9,286 nucleotides of DNA from Saccharicrinis sp. UBA6048 (GTDB lineage Bacteria; Bacteroidota; Bacteroidia; Bacteroidales; Marinilabiliaceae), in NCBI GenBank assembly GCA_002429115.1, contig DIYS01000261.1, forward strand, positions 1 to 9,286, given 5' to 3'. A program made the translations under genes and the position numbers. The notes under the pieces were generated by a model. It was given only the letters and a program-made list of their open reading frames with translations. It was not told the DNA's origin and searched no databases. Positions 1-6,853 of this stretch are shown here, in pieces. Position 1 is the first letter of the stretch, and every line of letters begins with the position of its first letter.

Positions 1-15
1 ACCGTCACCCGGAGA

Positions 16-202
16 CCCTTACTGAAATACATTGGCAAGTTATTCTAAGTAATTATCATTTCTCCCGCCAATCAGAATTGACCGACTGGATTAGCACTAT
101 TGAAGTTCCCTGCAGTCAAAAGCGATTGGCTTGCACTATATCAAATTAAAACATTCGTTAGCATGATAATTACAAGAATCAACTAAACCAATGTATTTAG
201 GG
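16..202. repeat. Structured hairpin element, copy A (about 175-190 nt imperfect palindrome)
   Basis: No ORF. The segment folds as a long interrupted hairpin. Outer stem: 25-35 (AAATACATTGG) with 188-198. Next: 38-41 with 181-184 and 42-46 (ATTCT) with 175-179. Next: 49-59 (GTAATTATCAT) with 163-173. Inner stem: 67-73 (GCCAATC) with 124-130, then 78-82 (TTGAC) with 115-119, closing a variable apical loop. CCCT at 16-19 can add to the base by pairing with AGGG at 199-202. A second copy lies at 6854-7038 in the same orientation, with identical inner motifs and compensatory changes in the stems. It could be a structured RNA gene or a palindromic mobile DNA element. No promoter or terminator is visible, so transcription and strand are unknown. 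I do not recognise the family. Confidence 0.7.
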
Positions 203-385
203 CTCATCCCCAACAACCTCGTGACAGTGGATATTAAAATAGAAAAATAAGCATCAACAATTGATAATTACTTAGTTGAACAAAGAAGGAGCTCAAAAGA
301 AAACGAAAATCTGTCTGATAAGAGATAACAAGTGCGATCCTCAACATTTTCAATTGATCCATGTATCACCCCATTGGGTGTTTCC
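203..385. other. Gene-free stretch downstream of hairpin copy A
   Basis: No open frame of note. Two things are visible. First, TGATAATTACTTAG at 262-275 is the exact reverse complement of 45-58, inside the 5' arm of hairpin copy A, so it could compete with that element's own 3' arm. Second, a short hairpin, CACCC (367-371) with GGGTG (376-380) and a CATT loop, lies just beyond the stop codon of the minus-strand acetyltransferase. It could be a weak end-of-gene structure, but it lacks a U-tract on the minus strand. An 11-nt match (AAGCATCAACA, 249-259) recurs in the loop of copy B at 6932-6942 and may be chance. Confidence 0.4.
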
Positions 386-898
386 CTAAATCACGGAATC
401 TTTTATGCGGTATATACCAATCAGCAGCTTTGAGTTATTTAAATACTCTGCCTCAGCCTGCATCCAATCGGTCCATTCTGATTTATCCATAAACTGAAAA
501 CCACACTTTTTAAGCATGTTAAGTGACGCTATATTAATCGATTCAACAGGTACCAATACATTTTCAAAACCTTCCTTCAAACAGAAATTTAGGCGAGCAG
601 TAGTTAACTTCTGAGCTAAATGACGTCGGCGATACATATTTTTCACCGCTGTACCATTAAATATACAATACTGGTAAGGGTGCTCTTGGTACAAGCCAAG
701 CCTGACCTTGCCTATTCCCATCACCTCTCCATTTTTTGACAGTGCTGTAAACTCACGCACAGGCAACTCCTTTCCCTCACATGTAATCGTTGAGCGTACG
801 GATTTGATAAGTACTTTTTTGTTGACAATACCACTAATCCGATAAAACCAATACAAAAGCGGTGAAAGAATCTTTTGAATGAATTGAGAATGCTTCAT
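386..898 (-). CDS. GNAT-family N-acetyltransferase
   Basis: Predicted cytosolic acyl-CoA-dependent N-acyltransferase of 170 residues; substrate unknown. The acetyl-CoA-binding motif A region is around residues 83-104, with the loop written YRRRHLAQKL (89-98) where the family usually has R/Q-x-x-G-x-G/A; the glycines are replaced, so cofactor binding may be atypical. The C-terminal motif NIASLNMLKKCGFQF (122-136) matches the 'N..A..LY.K.GF' signature of GNAT proteins. The strand before motif A (residues 50-70, containing GEVMGIGKVRLG) is also typical. I chose the ATG at 896-898. The frame stays open to a GTG at 929-931, which would add 11 residues (starting MNERGNN), but it overlaps the candidate promoter of the divergent gene. 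TATTTTTG on the minus strand (903-910) fits a Bacteroidota -7 box and would give an almost leaderless transcript. The gene is divergent from the PLP-enzyme gene, and no shared role can be shown. Confidence 0.8.
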   Translation of the reverse strand: MKHSQFIQKILSPLLYWFYRISGIVNKKVLIKSVRSTITCEGKELPVREFTALSKNGEVMGIGKVRLGLYQEHPYQYCIFNGTAVKNMYRRRHLAQKLTTARLNFCLKEGFENVLVPVESINIASLNMLKKCGFQFMDKSEWTDWMQAEAEYLNNSKLLIGIYRIKDSVI

Positions 899-911
899 AA
901 ACCAAAAATAA

Positions 912-939
912 TTGTTTCCCCTTTCATTCACTATCTTTA
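912..939 (+). promoter_or_regulatory. Candidate Bacteroidota promoter for the PLP-enzyme gene
   Basis: TTG at 912-914, 17 nt, then TATCTTTA at 932-939. This fits the phylum's TTG / TAnnTTTG arrangement except for the final base of the -7 box. Transcription would start near 945, leaving a leader of about 45 nt before the ATG at 991. It also argues against the in-frame ATG at 949 as the start. Motif matching only. Confidence 0.4.
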
Positions 940-990
940 CCTCACAAAATGAATTCGGATGTAATATGCGGATTCAAACATTGGAGAATT

Positions 991-2076
991 ATGCTGACAC
1001 AACCAACACTTCTGCTTGATAAAGATAAATGCCTGGCTAACATAGAGCGCATGGCCAATAAAGTAAAGGGTTCGAATACTATTTTACGTCCCCACTTTAA
1101 AACGCACCAATCTGCAGAAGTGGGCAACTGGTTTCGCGACTTTGGGGTTGATTGCATTACGGTTTCCTCACTCAAAATGGCTCAATACTTTGCCACGAAT
1201 GGGTGGACTGATATTACCATCGCTTTCCCAGCGAATATATTGGAATGGTCGGCGATTAATGAGTTGGCTGCCAAAATTAACCTGAACATTGTTGTCGAAT
1301 CGCTCGAGAGCATCACATTTCTTGAAAAGAACTTAAGTAATGTCGTTGGCGTCTATATAAAAACGGACACAGGCTATGGACGAACTGGGATCAATGCAGA
1401 AGACTATGAAGCAATGCAGCATTTGCTAAATACTCTCAAAACCTGTCAGAATCTTATTTTCATTGGTTTCTTAGCTCATGCAGGCCATACCTATCAGGCT
1501 TCATCTGCTGAAGAAATTAATTCCATATTCCAATCGTCGAAACAACAACTGCTGGCTCTGAAAACATTCTTAGCCAATGACTTTCCTTTGATTCAACTCT
1601 CCTACGGAGATACGCCCTCCTGCTCTGTTAACTCCGACTTTGATGGATTTGATGAAATAAGACCCGGCAATTTTGTATTTTATGATTATATGCAATACAA
1701 GCTTGGGTCGTGTTCGATCAATGACATAGCCGTTGCCATGGCCTGTCCTGTTGTAGCCAAACATGAGGATCGCAATGAAGTGGTGATTCATGGTGGTGCG
1801 GTTCATTTGTCAAAAGACGCTCTGACGATAGATGACACAACCATATACGGTCATGTGGTGGCTATGGATGGTAATAAATGGCAAGCAGACCAATCGCTTG
1901 GCGAGGTAGTTAAGCTCTCACAGGAGCATGGCATCATTAAAGCAACTGCAAATCAAATCAGTAAGATCAACATTGGTGATATGGTAGGCATTTTACCTAT
2001 TCACTCATGCTTGACTGCCAATGTGATGAAAGGCTATACAACCTGCGATGGGCAGAGCATTTCGATGATGTACTAG
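991..2076 (+). CDS. PLP-dependent fold-type III enzyme, D-threonine aldolase / D-serine dehydratase-like
   Basis: A 361-residue enzyme with an alanine-racemase-type N-terminal barrel and a C-terminal metal-binding domain of the D-threonine aldolase / D-serine dehydratase group. Likely activity is cleavage or dehydration of a D-3-hydroxyamino acid (D-threonine to glycine plus acetaldehyde, or D-serine to pyruvate plus ammonia); which one cannot be told. The PLP lysine is expected at K37 in RPHFKTHQS (33-41). Other family marks are KTDTGYGRTG (124-133), HAGHTY (163-168), GDTPSC (206-211) and EIRPGNFVFYD (222-232). The metal pair His-x-Cys is visible as HSC at 338-340, as in eukaryotic-type D-serine dehydratase. 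The ATG at 991 follows GGAG at 983-986 and places the family's usual N-terminus (PTLLLD) at residue 5. An in-frame ATG at 949 would add 14 residues unlike the family. The gene is single, divergent from the acetyltransferase and convergent with the channel gene. Confidence 0.9.
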   Translation: MLTQPTLLLDKDKCLANIERMANKVKGSNTILRPHFKTHQSAEVGNWFRDFGVDCITVSSLKMAQYFATNGWTDITIAFPANILEWSAINELAAKINLNIVVESLESITFLEKNLSNVVGVYIKTDTGYGRTGINAEDYEAMQHLLNTLKTCQNLIFIGFLAHAGHTYQASSAEEINSIFQSSKQQLLALKTFLANDFPLIQLSYGDTPSCSVNSDFDGFDEIRPGNFVFYDYMQYKLGSCSINDIAVAMACPVVAKHEDRNEVVIHGGAVHLSKDALTIDDTTIYGHVVAMDGNKWQADQSLGEVVKLSQEHGIIKATANQISKINIGDMVGILPIHSCLTANVMKGYTTCDGQSISMMY

Positions 2077-2098
2077 CCGATGAACAAGTTAGACTTTA

Positions 2099-2782
2099 TT
2101 AATTGAACGGATTTTTAGCATTGGCTCCAGTCAATAAGCGACCAACCAAAAGAGCCATTACAATAACCAGGTAAAATTGCCCACTCAGAGTAATCATCAA
2201 TGCCAGCGATTTGGCAACTGGAGTTACCGGTAATAAATCGCCGTAGCCCAGTGTTGTCATTGAGACAAATGCGTAATAAAACGAATCATATATATGACTT
2301 GTTGTAGGATCAACAGAAAAGTTAAATGCCCCTGGAAAATCGGAGGACAGCATATTAACAAGGATACCAAAACCTACGCCGATCAGCAGATAGCCATTAA
2401 TTGCTTCTACAATTACCAGTGTATTCACATCGGCTTTTCTGGATAGTTGCCGAATAAAACGAAATACCCGAATCATAAAGAAGACCAATAGCCATAGAGT
2501 GGTAATCTGATGTAAACCTTCCATATTAATTAGCCGGGTGATCCATATGGCAACGATCGCAACCAACACCTGGATCAATACTTTGGTCTTCTTTTCCTCA
2601 CTGGTAGCATAAGCCGACACCACAACAATGAGGGTAATAAAAATTTCAAAGAGTCGAAAACGTATAAAAGTGGTGACAATTGGCAATGCGAAAATTGTAA
2701 AACACAATAGCATTAATAAGCCCCAATTGCTCATTAATTGCTTTAACTCGCGTGGTTTGTTAAGTCCTTTTATAAAAGCCAT
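2099..2782 (-). CDS. Six-helix potassium channel protein (two-helix pore domain, Ion_trans_2)
   Basis: A 227-residue inner-membrane protein. Hydrophobic helices fall at roughly 20-40, 43-60, 68-86, 93-110, 122-145 and 190-214, with the pore helix and filter between the last two. The selectivity filter TTLGYGD (176-182) is intact, which marks a K+-selective pore; active channels are tetramers. The first four helices resemble a reduced voltage-sensor-like bundle, but helix 4 carries only a few scattered arginines (105, 108, 111 in the segment after it), so voltage gating is not obvious. There is no C-terminal RCK/TrkA or cyclic-nucleotide domain: the protein ends about 13 residues after the last helix. 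The gene ends 22 nt from the convergent PLP-enzyme stop, with no terminator hairpin between. The start at 2780-2782 is the only reasonable one. Family assignment is secure; gating and physiological role are not visible. Confidence 0.92.
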   Translation of the reverse strand: MAFIKGLNKPRELKQLMSNWGLLMLLCFTIFALPIVTTFIRFRLFEIFITLIVVVSAYATSEEKKTKVLIQVLVAIVAIWITRLINMEGLHQITTLWLLVFFMIRVFRFIRQLSRKADVNTLVIVEAINGYLLIGVGFGILVNMLSSDFPGAFNFSVDPTTSHIYDSFYYAFVSMTTLGYGDLLPVTPVAKSLALMITLSGQFYLVIVMALLVGRLLTGANAKNPFN

Positions 2783-2791
2783 AGATCAGAT

Positions 2792-3013
2792 TTGGGTTTA
2801 TTTGTATACAAATCTAAACTAAATGAATTAGTTGTACAAAACATAGGTAATCCCATTAGAAATTACAACGACCAAGTTACTTCTTATAGGGATGAGAATG
2901 GTATAATCTCATTTAGCGAAAACTTATTAGGAATCAATTCAAATTGTGCTGGATTAAAATTAAATCATTGCTATCTGGTGGATGTAAGTGTCACGATAAA
3001 AAGTAACCAATAA
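2792..3013 (+). pseudogene. Possible coding remnant without a start codon
   Basis: A 73-codon open frame ending in TAA, with no ATG; the only initiator is a TTG at 2792 with no ribosome-binding site. The frame continues upstream into the antisense of the channel gene, so it lacks a natural 5' end. The translated text, for example VTSYRDENGIISFSEN, reads like ordinary soluble protein, but I recognise no family. It may be the 3' end of a gene whose front was lost when the channel gene or neighbouring repeats arrived, or it may be a chance frame. Function unknown. Confidence 0.25.
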
Positions 3014-3029
3014 AGAGCAGTATTAATAT

Positions 3030-3232
3030 TTAACCTCCTTTCTTTTGCATCGCCCAAAGAAACAAAACGCTAGTCCCATTTAAGCTTCTTCCCGCCCTAA
3101 TGATTAATAAATTTCACAAGCAAAGTAGGGCAAGCCCCTTCGCTGTTCAATTGGATTAATCATTATTCCCTCGATCGCCGGCGCGCAAATGAGACAGGCT
3201 GACGCACTTTCAAAACAATGTTTTGAGTAGTG
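3030..3232. repeat. Degenerate palindromic intergenic repeat region
   Basis: Part of a roughly 370-nt stretch without a gene (3014-3383). It holds an 11-bp perfect inverted repeat, TAATGATTAAT (3098-3108) with ATTAATCATTA (3155-3165), flanking a GC-rich segment that can fold itself (AGGGC then GCCCCT near 3127-3139). A second hairpin, CAAAACAATGTTTTG (3211-3225), can be extended by CAC/GTG to about 3205-3232. The segment TTTTGCATCGCCCAAAGAAA (3043-3062) resembles, from memory, interspersed repeats common between Bacteroidota genes. The rest, up to 3383, holds only a small AAGAA/TTCTT dyad near 3313-3324. Confidence 0.4.
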
Positions 3233-3383
3233 AAAAATGACTTTTATTGGTCGTTGTTGATTCTGACATCAGTATGATATTAGGGTACCCACTGCATGAA
3301 ATGGGGGATAAAAAGAATTTTCTTAAAATCATGAATACAAATTAAGACTGATACATATGAATGGTTGGAACCAAAGCTGTATT

Positions 3384-3701
3384 TTAAATCTTTCTTCCTT
3401 CTTTTGAAATATTTTTATACAAAGGCGTCATTTTATGTTTCAATTCCCAGTCTGCTTTAGAATAAATTAGTGGAGAAATCACTTCACCTGTTTCTAGTTC
3501 AAGCTCATAAAAATCATCCATAATCTGCTTTTCTTCTTCAAAAGAAACATGTTTTTTATTCAATAATATCAACAAATCCCAATCGGACAAATTTCTCGCG
3601 TCCCCTCTAGCCTGAGAACCGAAAAGGTATACTTCTGCATGGGGATATTTTGATCGAGTAAAATCAGCAATCTTCTGAAATATTTTATGTTGCTTATTCA
3701 T
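3384..3701 (-). CDS. Minimal nucleotidyltransferase-domain protein (MNT type), no HEPN partner
   Basis: A 105-residue soluble protein of the polymerase-beta-like nucleotidyltransferase superfamily. The signature is clear: GSQARGD (28-34), then SDWDLLILL (39-47), giving the G-S...D-x-D metal site with D40 and D42. The third carboxylate, usually on a following strand, is not obvious: the strand after residue 72 reads GEVISPLIY, so E73 would be the only candidate. Relatives often act as the antitoxin half of MNT-HEPN toxin-antitoxin pairs, AMPylating the HEPN toxin, while other small members occur alone. Here no HEPN-like ORF lies on either side: about 370 nt of repeats lie downstream and a divergent operon upstream. 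TATCTTTA on the minus strand (3706-3713) could be a -7 box directly before the ATG, without a clear -33 element. Fold secure; role unknown. Confidence 0.82.
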   Translation of the reverse strand: MNKQHKIFQKIADFTRSKYPHAEVYLFGSQARGDARNLSDWDLLILLNKKHVSFEEEKQIMDDFYELELETGEVISPLIYSKADWELKHKMTPLYKNISKEGRKI

Positions 3702-3801
3702 GTCTTAAAGATAGTCATTTTGTCACGAAGTATAATTTCACATGTTTGTGCCTTTTAGTTTGACACTAACACAAAAATTTAACTCGATGTATAAAGGTCA
3801 A

Positions 3802-3831
3802 TTAGAATACATCCATATTCTACTATTTTTG
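3802..3831 (+). promoter_or_regulatory. Candidate promoter of the lipoprotein operon
   Basis: TATTTTTG at 3824-3831 is a full match to the Bacteroidota -7 box TAnnTTTG. TTA at 3802-3804, 19 nt upstream, is a one-base variant of the -33 TTG. Transcription would begin near 3838, giving a leader of about 75 nt before the ATG at 3914. The 212-nt gap is shared with the divergent nucleotidyltransferase gene. Motif matching only. Confidence 0.45.
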
Positions 3832-3913
3832 CACCTTATAGGAATTTAAAGCCCACAAATCGGAACACTTTTTGATTATTCACGTTGAAGGACACAAAAA
3901 CTCAAATCATCAT

Positions 3914-5299
3914 ATGAAACTATTTTTACCATTGCTCTTTGTTGGAGCTATATTATTATCATCATGCGCCAGCAAACGTAATTATAATAAGGCACAAAAA
4001 TTTGACGAAGCAGGACTTTACACCGATGCAGCGGCCTTGTATCTTAAATCATTAAAAGCCAATAAAAATAACATTGACGCCAAGCTGGGACTTCAACGCA
4101 CCGGTCAGCTGGTGCTTGAAGATAAGGTGGAAGTCTTTCAGAACCAGTACAACAATGGCGGTGTGAAAGAAGCGGTGTACGCCTACCGTGAGGCTGAGAG
4201 CTATTACAATCAATTATCGGCTCTGGGCGTTAAGCTGATTATGTCGGATGAGCAACGCGAGTATTACCTGGAAGTAAAAGATAAGTACCTCGATATTTTA
4301 TACCAACAGGCATCGAAAGCCTTATCGCTGGATGAATTTACAAGTGCCGAGTCACAGTTTAAAGAAATCTTATCCATTGATAAGAACTTTAAAGATGCTA
4401 AAAGCCAGTGGGTCATTGCGAAATACGAACCGGTATATCGCCATGGTAATCAGCTAATGGAAACATCGCAGTTCAGAAGCGCCTATGCTGATTTCAACAC
4501 CATTAACTCCGCTACCAAAGGCTATAAAAACAGTCTTGAGCTTCAGAATACCTGTTTGCAGGAAGCAACCGTCAGCATTGCCATATTACCAGTGACTTAT
4601 AAGTACCGAAGCTACAGGTATTACACAAACAACGTTGAGAACCAGGTAGTGACCGAGCTGAGCAAGATAAAATCACCATTTTACAAAGTAATTAGTAAAG
4701 ATGCCATTACTTCGGTGCCTAACTGGTCGAGTGCCAAAGACCATGAGATGGCCATAAAATTTGCCCGTAAGATTGGTACGTTTGAAGCAAAGAGTGTGCT
4801 GGCAGCCAGCATTGATCGTTACGTACGCCAGAGCGGAAAATTAAATAAAGAGGAAAAACGTGGTTATCTCAAAGAGCTTGTGGAAGTCACCAATAAAGAA
4901 ACGGGATTAAAAGAAATAAAAGCGAAGTATCGAAAAGTACGCTATTATGAATACAAGCAATCGAATGTAGCAAGCATCACACTTCGTTTTGACCTGGATC
5001 GTATCGATAAGGAAGAATTGGCATTATCCGACTCGTATTCGAAAGAAGAAAAGAGCGCCGTACATTACGCCAAATTTGATGGTGATTATCAGAAACTGGT
5101 TCCGGGGTATTGGAAATATGCCGATAAAGAATCGGCTGAAGATCAAATCTATGATTCTGAACAGGCGGTGAAACAGTTGCACGCTTTGTTTAAAGCCAAC
5201 AAAGAAGCCACTTCGATACAAAAGCTGGAAGAAATTGTATTGAAAGATTGTGCACTTGCGGTGGCAAAGAGCATTCAAAGCTATCAACCTGAAAACTAA
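3914..5299 (+). CDS. TPR lipoprotein with possible CsgG/LpoB-like segment
   Basis: A 461-residue predicted lipoprotein exported by Sec and lipidated at C18: the signal peptide MKLFLPLLFVGAILLSSC has the lipobox LLSSC. The frame extends upstream to a TTG at 3872, but the ATG at 3914 puts the signal sequence at the N-terminus and is clearly the start. Helical tetratricopeptide-like repeats lie at about 24-57, 129-162 and 173-206. A change follows at SIAILPVTYK (221-230), then VVTELS...FYKVISKDAI (245-265) and IKFARKIGTFEAKSVLAASI (281-300). That order, 'VAVLPF - L..f.vv.R - A..lG.d.vl.G.i', resembles CsgG/LpoB/TolB-N-like envelope lipoproteins; this is pattern recognition, not a confirmed domain. 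The remaining C-terminus is charged and unrecognised. The gene is first in an operon, with 6 nt to the LPP20 lipoprotein gene, so the two products probably act together at the envelope. Confidence 0.8.
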   Translation: MKLFLPLLFVGAILLSSCASKRNYNKAQKFDEAGLYTDAAALYLKSLKANKNNIDAKLGLQRTGQLVLEDKVEVFQNQYNNGGVKEAVYAYREAESYYNQLSALGVKLIMSDEQREYYLEVKDKYLDILYQQASKALSLDEFTSAESQFKEILSIDKNFKDAKSQWVIAKYEPVYRHGNQLMETSQFRSAYADFNTINSATKGYKNSLELQNTCLQEATVSIAILPVTYKYRSYRYYTNNVENQVVTELSKIKSPFYKVISKDAITSVPNWSSAKDHEMAIKFARKIGTFEAKSVLAASIDRYVRQSGKLNKEEKRGYLKELVEVTNKETGLKEIKAKYRKVRYYEYKQSNVASITLRFDLDRIDKEELALSDSYSKEEKSAVHYAKFDGDYQKLVPGYWKYADKESAEDQIYDSEQAVKQLHALFKANKEATSIQKLEEIVLKDCALAVAKSIQSYQPEN

Positions 5300-5305
5300 G
5301 CATAC

Positions 5306-6301
5306 ATGAGATTACTATCTATACTTTCGCTTATTGTGCTATTGCTGGCGGGTGCCTGTTCATCAAAGAAGAAGCAGGCCGAATTGCTGGAGCAGACTAA
5401 GCCAACGTGGTTAAAAGAACGTCCGGTTTCCACCTCTTTCTTTTATGGCATTGGTACCACGCCCAAAGTAGGTGGAGAGGTTTATTATAAAGAAAAGGCC
5501 AAAGAAAAAGCACTTTCGGATCTGGCCAAGCAAATCAGCACCACTATCAAGAGCGAACAAAACCTCTATCGTATGGAGGATAACAAAGGGGTGTATGAGT
5601 ATTTTCAGAGTCGTGTAAAAGCCACATCCAATGAGTTTTTAGAAGGCTACCAATATGTTGACCAGTGGGAAGATTTATCAAACTATTATACCTTTTATCG
5701 CCTTTCGAAGAGTGAGTTTTACGCCCTCAAAGCCAAGCGCAAGGAGGATGCCATGAAACTGGCTTACCTCAAATATAAGCAGGCACAAGAGGCACAGCAG
5801 CAAAAGGATATTATATTGGCACTGGAGCAATATGCTGCTGCCATTGATGCCATCAGCGGCTACCTGAACGAAGAAGCAAGTATCGAAACCGAAACCGGCA
5901 AAATTGATTTATACGAAGTAAATAAAGATGCCCTTAGTGATCTGGTAAATAGCTTTAAGTTGAACGCCGATACACCATCGATTGAAGTTACACCAAACAG
6001 TTCGGTCAAAGGAGGACAACTACAACTGGCCTTAACATGTGGTGGTTACCCGGTGAAGAATATCCCTGTACGTTTTAACTACAGTGGTGGCTTTCTGGTT
6101 AACGACAAGATGAAGAGTGATGAGGATGGCATCATTCTAACACCTGCTTTTGATTTTGGATCGCAAGCCAAAGAAACACTGAAAGCGAATGTTGACCTGA
6201 AAGAACTAAGCCGTCAGGTAACGCGCAACCTTATTGTCAGGCAACTGATTACCCATCAGAGTCAGGCAGCGATGAGTATTACTGTTGAAGCAAGCAAATA
6301 A
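5306..6301 (+). CDS. LPP20-family lipoprotein
   Basis: A 331-residue predicted lipoprotein; the signal peptide ends in the lipobox LAGAC, with C18 as the acylated residue. An LPP20 domain spans about 32-140: the PTWL entry (33-36), FYGIG (46-50), and the amphipathic helix AKEKALSDLAKQIS (65-78) are typical. A coiled or TPR-like helical segment follows (about 141-186), then a beta-rich module (about 225-330, beginning SIEVTPNSSVKGGQLQLAL) that looks like an immunoglobulin-type or invasin-type extracellular fold. LPP20 relatives include the Helicobacter LPP20 lipoprotein and the Vibrio flagellar outer-membrane protein FlgP; no flagellar gene is seen here. The ATG lies 6 nt after the stop of the TPR lipoprotein, so the genes are cotranscribed, and the terminator at 6323-6353 closes the unit. 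Localisation and partnership with the upstream product are inferred. Confidence 0.85.
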   Translation: MRLLSILSLIVLLLAGACSSKKKQAELLEQTKPTWLKERPVSTSFFYGIGTTPKVGGEVYYKEKAKEKALSDLAKQISTTIKSEQNLYRMEDNKGVYEYFQSRVKATSNEFLEGYQYVDQWEDLSNYYTFYRLSKSEFYALKAKRKEDAMKLAYLKYKQAQEAQQQKDIILALEQYAAAIDAISGYLNEEASIETETGKIDLYEVNKDALSDLVNSFKLNADTPSIEVTPNSSVKGGQLQLALTCGGYPVKNIPVRFNYSGGFLVNDKMKSDEDGIILTPAFDFGSQAKETLKANVDLKELSRQVTRNLIVRQLITHQSQAAMSITVEASK

Positions 6302-6322
6302 AATAATTGACCTATGATATTG

Positions 6323-6353
6323 AAGCCGGTTTCTGATAGAAGCCGGCTTTTTT
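6323..6353 (+). terminator. Rho-independent terminator of the lipoprotein operon
   Basis: An 11-bp stem, AAGCCGGTTTC (6323-6333) with GAAGCCGGCTT (6339-6349), one G-U pair, loop TGATA, then a T-run to 6353. It lies 22 nt after the LPP20 gene's stop codon. Confidence 0.9.
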
Positions 6354-6416
6354 GTTACCCTCTCGTTAATGACTATTTCGGCCATGCTCCTGACGAAGCG
6401 TATTAATTTATTATTA

Positions 6417-6695
6417 ACCTGAGTTCGATTTAAATTTTAAAACTCAGATTGAAATAAAAAGCTGATATACAAGGAATAATTTTATTGGAATAGTGAACTA
6501 TTGCAATAAAATTTGACGCAGAAGATCAGCTTTTTATTCAAAATTCTATAATTTCACTTACAAACAGCAATTTCCTTCGTGTTATTGACTCAAAATAGCC
6601 CGCTATGCCCACGATAGCTATCGCGGCGCCAACATACACTTGAAACTTACTATTTGTAAGCGTTCTGAGTTCAAAATTTTACGTCGAACTCAGGT
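6417..6695. mobile_element. 279-bp MITE-like element with 32-bp inverted repeats and 5-bp target duplication
   Basis: The ends are inverted repeats of 32 bp (6417-6448 and 6664-6695, 27 of 32 positions matching), beginning ACCTGAGTTCGA. TATTA flanks both sides (6412-6416 and 6696-6700), a perfect 5-bp target duplication. Each terminal repeat is itself palindromic (CTGAGTT then AACTCAG, 6419-6447 and 6665-6693). The interior has no ORF and folds into two arms. Arm 1 is 6453-6466 with 6525-6538 (14 bp perfect), then 6478-6493 with 6498-6513 (15 of 16). Arm 2 is CTTACAAA (6557-6564) with TTTGTAAG (6653-6660) and contains the perfect palindrome CGATAGCTATCG (6612-6623). It carries no transposase, so it would depend on one supplied from elsewhere, possibly an IS4-superfamily element with 5-bp duplications. 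The family is inferred only. Confidence 0.85.
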
Positions 6696-6737
6696 TATTA
6701 CTATCATAATGTAGTTTCGATAGAGCGGACTGACATC

Positions 6738-6782
6738 TTTTCCAACTCGCCTATTGTTTGGAACAATACCCAAAATGGAAAA
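6738..6782. repeat. Nested hairpin between the MITE and hairpin copy B
   Basis: Inner stem TATTGTT (6752-6758) with AACAATA (6762-6768), loop TGG. An outer stem TTTTCCA (6738-6744) pairs with TGGAAAA (6776-6782). There is no T-run and no gene close upstream, so it is not an obvious terminator. The surrounding 6701-6853 has no supported gene. Confidence 0.4.
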
Positions 6783-6853
6783 AACCATCTGATCAGCTTA
6801 TGTCTTCGACGAGTTACTTTTTGCACGAGGTCCAAAACTAACGAAAAACCCCC

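Noticed and set aside
16..202. CRISPR array or retron as an explanation for the paired hairpins
   Set aside because: Only two copies 6.8 kb apart, no spacer periodicity, and no reverse transcriptase or cas gene in the window.
942..1175. Minus-strand 77-codon frame overlapping the PLP-enzyme start
   Set aside because: Antisense to a well-supported gene, with no family resemblance and no start context.
1570..1806. Minus-strand 78-codon frame within the PLP-enzyme gene
   Set aside because: Antisense shadow; the plus strand carries conserved family motifs throughout.
2628..2822. Plus-strand 64-codon frame over the channel gene's start
   Set aside because: Antisense to the channel's first helices; composition follows from the complementary codons.
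3872..3913. TTG start for the TPR lipoprotein
   Set aside because: It would bury the lipoprotein signal peptide behind 14 extra residues; the ATG at 3914 gives a textbook signal and lipobox.
4989..5287. Two frames (plus 4989-5171, minus 5024-5287) inside the TPR lipoprotein gene
   Set aside because: Out-of-frame and antisense shadows of a continuous lipoprotein gene.
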